A stretch of DNA of 64,000 bases from contig NZ_CP013926.1 in NCBI RefSeq assembly GCF_001562115.1, positions 2,666,001 to 2,730,000 of the forward strand, read 5' to 3'. Source of the DNA: Alteromonas stellipolaris (GTDB lineage: Bacteria > Pseudomonadota > Gammaproteobacteria > Enterobacterales > Alteromonadaceae). The position numbers and the translations under genes were made by a program. Under the pieces are notes generated by a model. It was not told the DNA's origin. It made no database searches and worked only from the letters and a program-made list of their open reading frames with translations. This document shows positions 43,619 through 53,313 of the stretch, one piece after another. The stretch's first letter is position 1. Every line of letters starts with the position of its first letter.

Positions 43619-43834
43619 TTATACTTCTTCCCCGCCAAGCTCTCGCGCTAAATCGTCTAACTCTGATAACGTTCTATCAAACTCAGCTACCGCATAACGG
43701 TAAGATATCAACACGTGACGATCACTGCGTCCAAACTTCACGACAAGTGAATCAACATCCATGTGTTTAACCGTGTTGATAAAACGATATGCCGTCATTT
43801 CACTGGCAAAACCAAACTCAACTTGGCTTTTCAT
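43619..43834 (-). CDS. Hypothetical protein, 71 residues, coupled to the DUF349 gene
   Basis: Not recognised. ATG at 43834 starts one base after the stop codon of the DUF349 gene (43836-43838), so it is almost certainly translationally coupled to it. A longer frame to 43870 would overlap that gene. The protein is soluble: FGFASEMTAYRFINTVKHMDVDSLVVKFGRSDRHVLISYRYAVAEFDRTLSELDDLARELGG, with an alpha/beta pattern and acidic end. The pattern (small domain of ~70 residues with a beta-hairpin and two helices) gives no family hint I trust. Likely shares a pathway with the DUF349 protein. Confidence 0.75.
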   Translation of the reverse strand: MKSQVEFGFASEMTAYRFINTVKHMDVDSLVVKFGRSDRHVLISYRYAVAEFDRTLSELDDLARELGGEEV

Positions 43835-43835
43835 T

Positions 43836-46817
43836 TTAAGCAACCACCTCTGGGTTGTTATCCAATACATTCACTACTCGTTCAAGTAAATGCGTCTCTT
43901 GGTCATCGACTTTGCCATGCGCAATCCAATCTTCCAACAACTGCGCAGGAGATAGGCTCTCACCTTTCTCTAGTTTCGCTGTCATCATGGTTAGCTGTAC
44001 ATTGGTTCGCATACTGCTATCGCTTTGGGGGCTTGGTATATCAGTAGCCGCTTCCAAAGCAACGGTTAGCCAATGACGACTTTGTTGAACAGGTGTAGGT
44101 TTAGACAGCGCAGACTTCCAACGCTTCCCTAGTAGGTCAGCGTCATCATCACTGATGCTAGTAAAATCGCCTGCCCTCAAACTTTCGCTTAACACTGTAA
44201 TAACCGATTGAGCACGCTGCTGTACTTTACGTACGTGGCGCTGCTGAGCACGTGTTTGCTGTTGCTTTTGAATAACGGTTATTTTCTTATCAAGTTTTGC
44301 ACGCATTGCACCAGGCAAATCTTTCGCTTGCGTTTCAATATCCTGAATTGAACTAGCAATCGTTGATTCATCAGATTCCGAGTCAATGGCATTTAATTGA
44401 GTAAAAAGGGTATTTAAGGTTTCATCAAATGCAGATGACTGTGCCTTACGCTGCTCTTTTAAGCGTCCAAACAATGCATCATTCGCCAGGCGAAACTCAC
44501 GCCACAATCGGCTTTCATCACGCTTACCGGCATGGCCTATGGATTTCCAATTGTGTTGCAACTGCTGCGCTGTTTCAGTGGCACTAGCAATATCCTCTTG
44601 TACTGACAGCGCTGATGCTTGAGCAACGAGTTCCTGCTTTGCTTTTTTATTCATCCCATGCCACTGGTTCACTTTCGTTTGCAGCGGGCTAATGGTTTTA
44701 TTCCAACGTTGCTTTAACGACTCGTAATCACGCTTTTCAACTTGGCCACACTCATGCCATTGTTTAACGGTTCTATCGAACACTTTAGCCAGCACAGCTT
44801 CGTCTTGTGACAAATCGATGGCGGCAACTTGATCAATCAATGCCTGACGAGCTTTAAGCGCTTTCTCACGCTCTGCATCCAATGCTGCGTAATGTTCGCG
44901 ACAAGGTTGAAACGCAAGTTCTAAAGCAGCGTCGAAAGCACTTTGTTGTGTGTCATCGTCGCTACCAGCGCCTAACGAAAGCCACTGCTGGCGTAAATAA
45001 CGAATTGCTTCACCGCGCTGTTTAATATCTTCAACAGGGCTAGCCGCTAATGCCTGAGCTTCCTCTACCAGTGCAGGTTTTCTAGGCGCCGCGATATAAT
45101 CTTGCCAGCCTTCAAGGTGAGCAATATCTTCAGCGGTTTTCTCAAAACGCTTAGCCAATTGTTTTTTCACATTCTCAGGCATAGATTCGAAGCTTGCAGA
45201 TAGCTTTTCAAACTTGGTAATAGCCGCGCGGTACTTACCTTGGGCAATCAAGTTGTCAACCACACTGATTTGTTTTCTGCACTGACGAAGCGCGTGGTCT
45301 ACTTCTGCTTTTTTAGCTTGTTTTTTCTGACTGAAAACGCGCGAAGCTGCATGCCAGCGCTTATTAAGGGCGCTTGGTACTGAAATGAGTTCATTGCGTA
45401 AATTATGATACTTTTCACTTAACGCTTTAAATTCAGCCTCAATCGATTCTGGCGCTTTCTGGCTAACGTTCTTGTCTTCAAAATCTTGATCTTGAATGGC
45501 TTTGTTTTGAATAGCTTGGTCTTCAACAGAGTCACTTTCAATTGCATCAGTGCTTGCAGCTTTTGACACTTCAGCAGTTTGTTCTTTTTCACCTTTTACT
45601 TTAACGTCTTGGGCACTTTTTGCTGGTTCAATAGGCGTACCTGCCGCCTGCTGCTTAGATTCTTCTGCAAGGGATTCCACTTGAGACAAACAAATCAAAA
45701 GTTTTTGGCCGTACTGCTGTTGCATCGAAAAGGCTTCTAAACTGTTGTTTAATGCCGCAATGCCAGCTCGAACTTCATCAAGCAGTTTGGCGCTGCCACC
45801 TAATGAAGCCATGTGATCAGCACTTACTTCTAACGCGCGTACCGATTCATTAACCACCGCTACATCAGCAAGAGTCGCCTCGCATAAACGCTCACCATAA
45901 AGCCAATTAACTTGCGTTGTGGCATGCGATAAGTGCTGCTTACAGAGGGCTTCTATCTCAGCTTTTTCTTTTGCCGCTTTTTGCGCTTCCCACTCAGGTC
46001 GAATACGCGATAAGTGACGTGTTACTTTTTCGCTAATACGGGCGAACTTAGCGTCTACTGCCGTCTTATCTTCTGCACTTAATATCGATGCATCTGACAT
46101 TAAGTCGTTATATTCACCTAACAATTTAACTTGGCGCTTATCAATATCTTCAACATCTGATTTATCTACCAACGCTTGGTACTTAGACAAACATAAAGTA
46201 ACACGTCGCATTAACTCAATAGGCTTTTCAGCTTGCGCTTTTAATAGCTGAAGTTTTGCAACGATAGCACCGTGAATAGCATTATCTCGGCATTTCTTTT
46301 CCAGCTTTTGTAGCACACTACTATCTTCAATTGTGGCTAAAATAGCTTGTTGCAGTGCGTTATCTGCATGTTGAAGAAAAATGGTTTGAGTAAAAGCAGG
46401 CTTATCGACTTTGTTAAGCAATGTCATTACTAAGCTTTTGTCTGCCAACAAACTTGCGTCATTAACCAACACGGTCTGAATTAATTCACCATTGGCACTT
46501 TCGCGCAAGAATGAAGCTTTTTCATTCGCGTTTATATTGACATCACCCTGCCCCATCAATGCGGCTTCAACGGTGCGTTCAGCAATTTTTTTCACTTTCG
46601 CATGTTGCGCGCTTTGTGACATTTTAAGCCACAATACAAAAGTATTTAATTTGCTTAAGGCTGCAAGGCTGACATCAGCATTGGCATCGTTAAATGCCAA
46701 TTCATGTAAAATTGTTTTGTCTGTAGGCTTTTCCGGTGACAGGTTTTGAATGGCTTCCAGTCTTTTTTCGGGATTCTGACTGGTGTGAGAAGGAGCAAAG
46801 AACCGACTAAATATCAT
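43836..46817 (-). CDS. DUF349-repeat coiled-coil protein
   Basis: 993 residues, mostly helical and charged. N-terminal ~150 residues resemble HEAT-like repeats (FAPSHTSQNPEKRLEAIQNLSPEKPTDKTILHELAFND...SLAALSKLN). An acidic, low-complexity linker (~390-450, with EPAKSAQDVKVKGEKEQTAEVS) precedes several DUF349 repeats, recognised by the [LI]WxxFRxAxDxxFxRLKxxR pattern at LWREFRLANDALFGRLKEQRK (~775) and related KQRWN, KQRW-like and QWLSLG segments. DUF349 proteins are widespread and uncharacterised. The 3' end is coupled to a 71-residue gene and the 5' end overlaps yeaC by 11 bases, so four genes (zinc ribbon, yeaC, this, 71 aa) form one operon. Confidence 0.88.
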   Translation of the reverse strand: MIFSRFFAPSHTSQNPEKRLEAIQNLSPEKPTDKTILHELAFNDANADVSLAALSKLNTFVLWLKMSQSAQHAKVKKIAERTVEAALMGQGDVNINANEKASFLRESANGELIQTVLVNDASLLADKSLVMTLLNKVDKPAFTQTIFLQHADNALQQAILATIEDSSVLQKLEKKCRDNAIHGAIVAKLQLLKAQAEKPIELMRRVTLCLSKYQALVDKSDVEDIDKRQVKLLGEYNDLMSDASILSAEDKTAVDAKFARISEKVTRHLSRIRPEWEAQKAAKEKAEIEALCKQHLSHATTQVNWLYGERLCEATLADVAVVNESVRALEVSADHMASLGGSAKLLDEVRAGIAALNNSLEAFSMQQQYGQKLLICLSQVESLAEESKQQAAGTPIEPAKSAQDVKVKGEKEQTAEVSKAASTDAIESDSVEDQAIQNKAIQDQDFEDKNVSQKAPESIEAEFKALSEKYHNLRNELISVPSALNKRWHAASRVFSQKKQAKKAEVDHALRQCRKQISVVDNLIAQGKYRAAITKFEKLSASFESMPENVKKQLAKRFEKTAEDIAHLEGWQDYIAAPRKPALVEEAQALAASPVEDIKQRGEAIRYLRQQWLSLGAGSDDDTQQSAFDAALELAFQPCREHYAALDAEREKALKARQALIDQVAAIDLSQDEAVLAKVFDRTVKQWHECGQVEKRDYESLKQRWNKTISPLQTKVNQWHGMNKKAKQELVAQASALSVQEDIASATETAQQLQHNWKSIGHAGKRDESRLWREFRLANDALFGRLKEQRKAQSSAFDETLNTLFTQLNAIDSESDESTIASSIQDIETQAKDLPGAMRAKLDKKITVIQKQQQTRAQQRHVRKVQQRAQSVITVLSESLRAGDFTSISDDDADLLGKRWKSALSKPTPVQQSRHWLTVALEAATDIPSPQSDSSMRTNVQLTMMTAKLEKGESLSPAQLLEDWIAHGKVDDQETHLLERVVNVLDNNPEVVA

Positions 46818-47100
46818 CCTGTTTAAACCGCGCTATAGTGTTGTTATCATCTTCTTGCTTGGAAAGTGCACGTTTAAAATCTGATTTACTTTTATGCACT
46901 ATTTCGCCGCTTTCATTTACCGTCATATGTTCCGACGATTTCTCAATTTTTGCTTGATACAGCATAACTGCTTGCATGCAGCTGGCTTTCTGGTCTTCAC
47001 TTAACGGCGTACCATCAAGCCATTTACCGGTTTCCACCGATTGACGCAGACGTTCGTACACCTCTGGCGTCATACTATTTAGTAATACTTCTATATTCAT
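46807..47100 (-). CDS. yeaC: YeaC family protein (DUF1315)
   Basis: 97 residues, matching E. coli YeaC: MNIEVLLNSMTPEVYERLRQSVETGKWLDGTPLSEDQKASCMQAVMLYQAKIEKSSEHMTVNESGEIVHKSK has the same NSMTPEVYxRLxxxVExGKWxDGxxLxExQKxxCxQxVMLxQA pattern and HMT. Role unknown. It overlaps the upstream zinc-ribbon gene by 4 bases (ATGA) and the downstream DUF349 gene by 11 bases. In E. coli yeaC sits near msrB and gapA, whose homologues also occur later in this window. Confidence 0.94.
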   Translation of the reverse strand: MNIEVLLNSMTPEVYERLRQSVETGKWLDGTPLSEDQKASCMQAVMLYQAKIEKSSEHMTVNESGEIVHKSKSDFKRALSKQEDDNNTIARFKQDDI

Positions 47101-47426
47101 GAACGGAATCGTTTAATAAGTACAATTCTTACGCGGTTGACAAGATACCACACGAAGCCTGCAATACTGGCTACAATAGCGAGATTATGTTGCAAGTCGC
47201 CGGGTCTTGTTCCGCCCCAATACATAAAACCGAATCCCGCCACAAATATGATCATGGCAATAAGCGATTGATTTTGAATGCTCTGTAACTTTTTGAATTT
47301 TTGTAGATTTTTCTTACGTTCAATATCTTCTGAGGAAGCATCGCCTATTTTGAAATCACAATGCGGGCATATTTTTGCTTTGTCAGACGTTTTTTTATTG
47401 CACGATGGGCAGTCAACGAGTGCCAT
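47097..47426 (-). CDS. Zinc-ribbon membrane protein
   Basis: 109 residues. N-terminal zinc ribbon CPSCNKKTSDKAKICPHCDF (two CxxC pairs), a charged linker (~30-52), then two membrane helices (SLIAMIIFVAGFGFMYWGG and LAIVASIAGFVWYLVNRV). Ends with KRFRS. First gene of the zinc ribbon-yeaC-DUF349-71aa operon, start preceded by AGGAGCAAATT. A membrane-anchored zinc ribbon could recruit a protein or nucleic acid to the membrane, but no function is known. Confidence 0.86.
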   Translation of the reverse strand: MALVDCPSCNKKTSDKAKICPHCDFKIGDASSEDIERKKNLQKFKKLQSIQNQSLIAMIIFVAGFGFMYWGGTRPGDLQHNLAIVASIAGFVWYLVNRVRIVLIKRFRS

Positions 47427-47623
47427 AATTTGCTCCTGTAGGAATGATGCGAAAATAACCAGGTAGCATTGGTTTTAGAGGTGAGTATTTTACGTATTGA
47501 AATGCGTATTGCAAAGCCTATTCAAAGGCAGATGAGCATTAATATAATTTAATTGAATTTGTGGTGTGAAAGCCAAACTTAAAAGGCTACCACGTTGGCT
47601 TACACACCCATTCACACTAACGA

Positions 47624-49282
47624 TTATTTTTTATGTCTAGACCAATAATCATTAACGGTTTCTTTCATTTCTTTACTGAGCAGCACAATACCAAATAGGT
47701 TAGGTAAAGTCATTACCACAATGGCCACTGCCGACAGTGCCCATACTAATGTGGTATCAGAAAAGGCAGCCCACACAAAGCCAGCTACGTAAATAACACG
47801 ATATGGCATTACCGAGCGGGGGCCGAGCAAGTAGGTCATCGCCCTGTCACCGTAATACGACCACGCAATAGCAGTTGAGAACGCAAACAGCATAAGCCCG
47901 ATGGATACTATGTATTGGCCGAAGTTACCGAAATATCCGCGTGTAAAGGCAATGGTCGTTAGTGCAGCAGAGTGCACCAATGATTTACCGCTTACTTCTA
48001 GGTTGTCTCGTACTGGTTTACCCTCTTCGATTTTTAACGTACCGGTAAACAAGTCTTCGCTACCAATGTTGTATTTAACATCTTCAGCAACTGAGCGTGA
48101 ATTTAACAAGGTAAAACCATCGCTAACCGCAGTGCCATTTACTACCGTGATGCTACCTGTGTACGCTTTTATCTCGTTACCTTCTACATCGTTCAGGTAA
48201 CCGTAAAGTTTATCGACATCGGCCTGATCGCTGTCATCATATTGGCCTTGAACGAAGAACATGTCTGAACGGTCAAATACGTTTTCATGCTTTTCTTTCC
48301 ATACACCAGAAGACAAGATAACCAAACCAGTCACCGTACAGATAATGATGGTATCGATGAAAGGTTCAAGTAGCGACACCATACCTTCAGACGCTGGCTC
48401 TTTGGTTTTCGCCGCAGCATGAGCAATGGGTGCAGAACCTTGACCCGCTTCGTTCGAGAACAAACCACGGTTTACACCACGATTAAATGCATACGCAAGT
48501 GACGCCCCTAAGAAGCCCCCTGCAGCCGCAGACCCTGTAAATGCATCTTTAACTACCGCAGCGAAAGAAGGAATAATATTTTCAACGTTCGCGAAAATTA
48601 CCGCTAACGCACCAATAAGGTAAATAACCGCCATTACCGGCACGACTCGCGCAGTAAAGGCAGCAATGCGTTGAATACCACCAAGGATAACAAGCGCAAG
48701 TAAAATACCTAGCACGCTACCTACTGCCCAAGGCTCGAAACCAAACGTGGCTTCAATACTTTGCGCAATACCGTTACTTTGCGGCAAGTTACCTGTTCCG
48801 AATGAACTCACTACAGTGGCAATGGCGAAAGCTACCGCTAACCATTTCATGTTTAAGCGTCTGTCCATGTAATACATGGGACCACCCGCCATGGTGCCAT
48901 CTTCGGTTTTCACACGGTATTTGTGAGAAAGGGTTACCTCAACGAATTTCGTTGTCATACCTAAAAAGGCGGTAACCCACATCCAGAACAACGCTGCTGG
49001 ACCACCCAAGAATATAGCAAACGCTACACCACTGATATTACCGGTACCAACCGTACCTGATAACGCGGTAGTAAGTGCGCGGAAGTGTGTGGTATCACCT
49101 GGATCGCTCTCTTTGTCGAACTTGCCAGTTACTACTTGCCATGCGTGTTTGAAAAAACGAATTTGAGGGAATTTAAGGTAGATAGTGAAGAATAAACCTA
49201 CACCTAGCAATACGTAAGGAAACCACCCTGCGCCGCCTAAAAAACCATCCAGTATGACGAGAAAACTATATAACCCTTCCAA
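47624..49282 (-). CDS. Sodium:alanine/glycine symporter (AGCS family) with a loop insert
   Basis: 552 residues. AGCS signatures: [48 protein letters not shown] (~75-125) and [26 protein letters not shown] (~263-288). AGCS transporters couple Na+ entry to uptake of alanine or glycine and have ~11 helices and ~450-490 residues. Here an extra, hydrophilic ~95 residues (~330-430, [29 protein letters not shown]...[16 protein letters not shown]) lies in a loop between helices, probably outside. The start is a TTG at 49282 preceded by AAGGGGTG. Single gene. Confidence 0.9.
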   Translation of the reverse strand: MEGLYSFLVILDGFLGGAGWFPYVLLGVGLFFTIYLKFPQIRFFKHAWQVVTGKFDKESDPGDTTHFRALTTALSGTVGTGNISGVAFAIFLGGPAALFWMWVTAFLGMTTKFVEVTLSHKYRVKTEDGTMAGGPMYYMDRRLNMKWLAVAFAIATVVSSFGTGNLPQSNGIAQSIEATFGFEPWAVGSVLGILLALVILGGIQRIAAFTARVVPVMAVIYLIGALAVIFANVENIIPSFAAVVKDAFTGSAAAGGFLGASLAYAFNRGVNRGLFSNEAGQGSAPIAHAAAKTKEPASEGMVSLLEPFIDTIIICTVTGLVILSSGVWKEKHENVFDRSDMFFVQGQYDDSDQADVDKLYGYLNDVEGNEIKAYTGSITVVNGTAVSDGFTLLNSRSVAEDVKYNIGSEDLFTGTLKIEEGKPVRDNLEVSGKSLVHSAALTTIAFTRGYFGNFGQYIVSIGLMLFAFSTAIAWSYYGDRAMTYLLGPRSVMPYRVIYVAGFVWAAFSDTTLVWALSAVAIVVMTLPNLFGIVLLSKEMKETVNDYWSRHKK

Positions 49283-49337
49283 GGTATCACCCCTTTATTA
49301 TCTTGTTGTTATGATTTCTATTATTGTATTTATTAAT

Positions 49338-49361
49338 AAAGCCCCGTTGAAAAGGGGCTTT
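49338..49361. terminator. Intrinsic terminator
   Basis: AAAGCCCC (49338-49345) and GGGGCTTT (49354-49361) form an 8-bp stem with an 8-base loop, T-run on both sides. It lies after the carboxypeptidase gene (minus strand) and before the symporter gene start, so it separates the two transcription units. Confidence 0.9.
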
Positions 49362-49382
49362 TTTGTGATGCTAATTTAACGT

Positions 49383-50513
49383 TTAAGCATTTAACTTCTT
49401 TACTACGGCATTTACGGCAATAAGTAAATCCTCGCCAAGCTGTCTGCTGCGCTGAACAGACCAGCCGTAAATTTCATCTGGTACATCTGCGTTGTCTTTA
49501 AACGGCATTTCAACGGTGTAAGACATGCAATTAAACTTCTCACCTACTGCATTGGCTGCCACGGTTAGGTTCCCCTCACCTGGCGCGTCTTTATCGTAAC
49601 CGAACTCGTCTTGGAACTCTGGCGTTGCATTTAACAATGCATCTTTAAAGGTGTTCTCTAACGCTTTAATTTCGTCAGAGTAACTTGGGTTACCTTCACA
49701 GCCTGCCACAAAATTGTACGGCAGTGCTTCATCACCGTGCAAATCGACAAACATATCTACGCCAATTTTTTCCATTGCATCCATCACATAAAGCACTTCT
49801 GGGCTTTTATCAGCACTAGGGGTTGCCCACTCACGGTTTAAATTAGTGCCTACCGCGTTGGTACGCAAATGACCGCGTGCACTACCGTCAGGATTCATGT
49901 TGGGGACTACGTAGAACACTGCGTTATCCAGCAATTGTCGCGCCAGTCCGTCTTGCTCATCAAGCAAACGGTAAATGAGACCTTCTGCACACCACTGTGC
50001 CATGGTCTCACCTGGATGCTGTCGGGCTGTAACCCACACCTTTTTCTTATTAGGCGTTTCTTCGCCAATCACTAGCATGGACATATCGCGACCATCTAGA
50101 GTTAAACCTAGAAAGCGATGTTCACATAGCAATGACATTTGCGCATCGTGCACTAGGTCAAGATGCCTTTCGTAGCTATAAGGGATGAAGTAAGCGAAAT
50201 AAACGCTAGGCTGTTCGAGTGTTAGTGAGAATGTGAGGTTATCGCCATCAAACTCGCTGGGAATACGAAACCAGGTTTGGCGATCGTATGAAGCAAGCAC
50301 ATTGTAGCCTTTCCAACCCTCTGGATAGGCCGACTTAGCCAAGTCGGTGATGGTCATTGTATGGGTAACGAACGACTCGCCAACTAAGCGAAAGTGAAAC
50401 CATTGAGCAAATTCAGATTGATTATCTTTAGGTATAGCAAGACGAATGTCTTCGGGTGATTGTGCGCTTAGCACCTCAATATTACCGCTGTCGAATAGAC
50501 TAGAAATATGCAT
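49383..50513 (-). CDS. M14 zinc carboxypeptidase (cytosolic-carboxypeptidase type)
   Basis: 376 residues. An N-terminal beta-domain (~1-125), then the M14 catalytic domain: ARQHPGETMAQW (zinc His and Glu, ~165), NMNPDGSARGHLRTNAVGTNLNREW (substrate-binding Arg and Asn-Arg), VDLHGDEALPYN (third zinc ligand His, ~260), and SYTVEMPFKD with the catalytic Glu (~345). This is the subgroup resembling eukaryotic cytosolic carboxypeptidases (CCPs) that deglutamylate tubulin; the bacterial substrate is unknown. No signal peptide, so cytoplasmic. Single gene. Confidence 0.93.
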   Translation of the reverse strand: MHISSLFDSGNIEVLSAQSPEDIRLAIPKDNQSEFAQWFHFRLVGESFVTHTMTITDLAKSAYPEGWKGYNVLASYDRQTWFRIPSEFDGDNLTFSLTLEQPSVYFAYFIPYSYERHLDLVHDAQMSLLCEHRFLGLTLDGRDMSMLVIGEETPNKKKVWVTARQHPGETMAQWCAEGLIYRLLDEQDGLARQLLDNAVFYVVPNMNPDGSARGHLRTNAVGTNLNREWATPSADKSPEVLYVMDAMEKIGVDMFVDLHGDEALPYNFVAGCEGNPSYSDEIKALENTFKDALLNATPEFQDEFGYDKDAPGEGNLTVAANAVGEKFNCMSYTVEMPFKDNADVPDEIYGWSVQRSRQLGEDLLIAVNAVVKKLNA

Positions 50514-50627
50514 AAACTGTCGTTTCCCTCTTTATTTGAGCGCTAATTTAGCATAGTCAGCAACACAAATACCATGTGCCAATGCGCTATTTATGCCACT
50601 TGAAGGCACGGTTTTGTTTACACAAAT

Positions 50628-50657
50628 AAAAAACCGACCCTAGGTGGTCGGTTTTTT
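50628..50657 (-). terminator. Terminator after the GapB-like gene
   Basis: AAAAAACCGACC (50628-50639) and GGTCGGTTTTTT (50646-50657) form a stem with a 6-base loop, with T-runs on either strand. It lies immediately after the stop of the 481-residue GAPDH gene. Confidence 0.92.
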
Positions 50658-50671
50658 ATTCAAATTGAATA

Positions 50672-52117
50672 TTAAAGCGGCAATGTAGGGAAACTGAGCC
50701 CTGCCATATCGCGGATAACACGCATTACCTGGCAGCTATAACCAAACTCGTTATCGTACCAAACATAAAGAGTAAGGCGTTTATCGGCTACAATAGTTGC
50801 TTGGGAGTCAACCACTGACGCTGCTCGTGAGCCAACCAGATCAGTAGACACAATCTCTTTACTGGCCGTGTAATCAATTTGGTGTTGCAAGCTAGAAAAG
50901 AGTGCGGCATCCCGTAAGAATTCATTCACTGCCACTCTATCTGTGCCTTTCGCTAAGTTAAGGTTCAAAATAGCCAATGATACATTCGGCGTAGGCACGC
51001 GAATAGCGTTACCGGTTAGCTTGCCAGCAAGCTTAGGGTAAGCTTTCGATACCGCTTTCGCTGCACCCGTTTCGGTAATAACCATATTAAGCGGCGCACT
51101 GCGACCACGTCTGTCACCCTTATGGTAGTTATCAATGAGGTTTTGATCATTCGTGTATGAATGCACAGTTTCAACATGACCGTCTTCAATGCCGTATTCT
51201 TCATCTAACGCTTTAAGCACAGGCGTAATCGCATTGGTAGTACAACTTGCAGCTGAAAGAATGGTATCGTCTGGCGTGATCTCTTCATGGTTAACACCAT
51301 GAACGATATTTTTAATATCGCCTTTACCTGGTGCCGTTAGTACGGCTTTAGACGCCCCCTTCGCTTTAAGGTGTAGACCTAAACCATCGCGGTCACGCCA
51401 AATACCGGTGTTATCAACAATAATAGCGTTGTCGATACCGTATTGCGTGTAATCAACCTCGTCTGGGCTGTTAGCGTAAATCACTTGAATAAATGAGCCG
51501 TTTGCTTTTAATGCATTGCGTTCATGATCAATAGAGATACTGCCATTAAATGGCCCGTGCACTGAGTCGCGGCGAAGCAAGCTAGCACGTTTTTCTAAAT
51601 CGCCATCGCGCCCACCACGTACCACAATGGCACGTAAACGTAGTTTGTTGTTTTTACCTTGGCGCTCTATTAATAAACGGGCTAATAAACGACCTATACG
51701 ACCAAAGCCATAAAGTACAACGTCTTGAGGCTTCTGCTCGTCCTCTTTATCAATCACGTCGCCTAACTTCTCACTTAAAAATGCATTTAAGTCGTCATTG
51801 TCTACCGCCGAACCGTAATTAAAGTCGAAGGCCAATTTACCAATGTCAATTTGAGCAGGGGCAATCTGCATTTCACTTAGCGCGAGTAAAATTGGGAAAC
51901 TCTCCCGAAGTCGCAATTTTACTCCCTCGTGCAAGCGTACTTTGCGATGCGCTTTTATCACATCAGTCGCACTGGCATTTAATAAAGAGCGGCCATAAAC
52001 TGAAATTTCTACTGCGCTATTTCGGTATAGCTTACCGATAAGGGGCAACATCATTTCCGCGTATTCCTGACGCTCTTGCCAGCTGCTTTGTAATTCCTGC
52101 TCAAACTGTTGGTTCAT
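50672..52117 (-). CDS. Long glyceraldehyde-3-phosphate dehydrogenase (GapB-like, N-terminal extension)
   Basis: 481 residues. GAPDH proper begins at ~130 ([17 protein letters not shown]) and includes SAASCTTNAITP with catalytic Cys ~292, the histidine in SYTNDQNLIDNYHKGDRRGRSAPLNMVITETGAAKAV and the C-terminal WYDNEFGYSCQVMR. The first ~130 residues (coiled, charged, YRNSAVEISVYGRSLLNASATDVIKAHRKVR) are an extension known in this long gamma/alphaproteobacterial GAPDH subgroup. It converts glyceraldehyde-3-P and NAD(P)+ to 1,3-bisphosphoglycerate; a gluconeogenic or NADP-linked role is possible but not shown. A second, canonical GapA lies at 62.3 kb. Confidence 0.92.
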   Translation of the reverse strand: MNQQFEQELQSSWQERQEYAEMMLPLIGKLYRNSAVEISVYGRSLLNASATDVIKAHRKVRLHEGVKLRLRESFPILLALSEMQIAPAQIDIGKLAFDFNYGSAVDNDDLNAFLSEKLGDVIDKEDEQKPQDVVLYGFGRIGRLLARLLIERQGKNNKLRLRAIVVRGGRDGDLEKRASLLRRDSVHGPFNGSISIDHERNALKANGSFIQVIYANSPDEVDYTQYGIDNAIIVDNTGIWRDRDGLGLHLKAKGASKAVLTAPGKGDIKNIVHGVNHEEITPDDTILSAASCTTNAITPVLKALDEEYGIEDGHVETVHSYTNDQNLIDNYHKGDRRGRSAPLNMVITETGAAKAVSKAYPKLAGKLTGNAIRVPTPNVSLAILNLNLAKGTDRVAVNEFLRDAALFSSLQHQIDYTASKEIVSTDLVGSRAASVVDSQATIVADKRLTLYVWYDNEFGYSCQVMRVIRDMAGLSFPTLPL

Positions 52118-52240
52118 GTTTTTGCCTTTATCGACGTAAATTAACGGTATGTGACACGTCAGTTTTTTAATATTTTAGGGTACACTAGGTGAAGATTTCG
52201 TCTGACGGTGACGAGCAGTATCTTAAAGAAACAAACAAGG

Positions 52241-53134
52241 ATGACCAAATTGTTGATAAATTTCATGAAATCACAAAATTCGCCAGTTCTAGGCACTTTA
52301 TTTAGTAATTTTCCAACAGGTTATAAAAATGTTATTGCCACGCTATCGATGACCGTCATGTTGTCTGGATGTAGCAATTGGTTCGAACCGACTATTAGTG
52401 AAATTTGCGAAACCCACAGTGAGATGTGTTTAGATTTGAGCCTAGATGCACGTTGTCGTCATGAACGTGCCGATATTATTAGGTTGAGATACAACCACCA
52501 AGCAGATACCTCAGATGCGTTCAAATACCCACTGTTATTGGCGTTTGAAGATTACTTAGTGTGTGTGGAAGAAGTTCAGCATATTGAACACGTGAAACGT
52601 AAAGGCAAAGAAGCCACCCGCCTTAAGGGAGTAATTACTGCTCAACGCGAACTTACCCGATTAGCGCGTGAAACTAAACGTTCCCTTGACCCTCACCTTT
52701 CTTACTACCATTGGTCTCGTCACAATGATAAAGAGGCATTTCACCGGTTTGAGCGCTATGTCGCGAGTAACAAAGTTAACGATCCTGAGTTGCTCATCTC
52801 TTTGGCCTCGGCGCAAATTAAGACCGATCCTGAGCGCACTATCGATACCTTGTATAAAGCGCTAAGCCTGTACAAGGATGCCGATGACATAGACAGTGCG
52901 GTTTACCTATCATTGGTGTCGTTAGGCATGGATAAAGAAAACTACAGAATGGCTTATGTATGGCTAGGCGTAGGTGAATACTTTGACGAAAAAATACCCT
53001 CAGCTAGGCGGGAATCAATCGGTCAAAAGTTTAATTTACCGGTTGATATTTTAGACAGCGTGGTTAGTGATATTGTCTCTGCCCTTGATAATAGCCAGTT
53101 CGATGCAAGCGCACTTAAGCTAAATAGACTGTGA
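52241..53134 (+). CDS. DUF2989 family lipoprotein
   Basis: 297 residues from ATG 52241; the start is uncertain (a GTG at 52208 and an ATG at 52265 are in frame, and no good ribosome binding site decides). A hydrophobic stretch IATLSMTVMLSGCSNW ends in a lipobox LSGC, so the mature protein is lipidated and lies in the periplasm or outer membrane. The remainder (ISEICETHSEMCLDLSLDARCRHERADIIRLRYNH, then TPR-like helical repeats to the end) is the DUF2989 pattern. Function unknown. Divergent from the GapB-like gene. Confidence 0.82.
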   Translation: MTKLLINFMKSQNSPVLGTLFSNFPTGYKNVIATLSMTVMLSGCSNWFEPTISEICETHSEMCLDLSLDARCRHERADIIRLRYNHQADTSDAFKYPLLLAFEDYLVCVEEVQHIEHVKRKGKEATRLKGVITAQRELTRLARETKRSLDPHLSYYHWSRHNDKEAFHRFERYVASNKVNDPELLISLASAQIKTDPERTIDTLYKALSLYKDADDIDSAVYLSLVSLGMDKENYRMAYVWLGVGEYFDEKIPSARRESIGQKFNLPVDILDSVVSDIVSALDNSQFDASALKLNRL

Positions 53135-53185
53135 TAATGAAAATGAATTACATTTTTTTCGTATAAAATAAGTGTTAAAAAAAGA

Positions 53186-53214
53186 AAAAATCCGCCAAAT
53201 AAAGGCGGATTTTT
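53186..53214 (+). terminator. Terminator after the DUF2989 gene
   Basis: AAAAATCCGCC (53186-53196) and GGCGGATTTTT (53204-53214) form an 11-bp stem with a 7-base loop followed by TTATTT. Strong. Confidence 0.93.
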
Positions 53215-53313
53215 TTATTTCAAACATCAAGGCAATCATAACTGTATATTTTTTGTTCGACTGTTTACCTTGTGAAAATCATTTACTCAACGTATTAGCT
53301 ACGGCGCTTATGT

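Noticed and set aside
52208..52240. GTG start for the DUF2989 lipoprotein
   Set aside because: No ribosome binding site, and it lengthens the signal region beyond what a lipoprotein signal needs.
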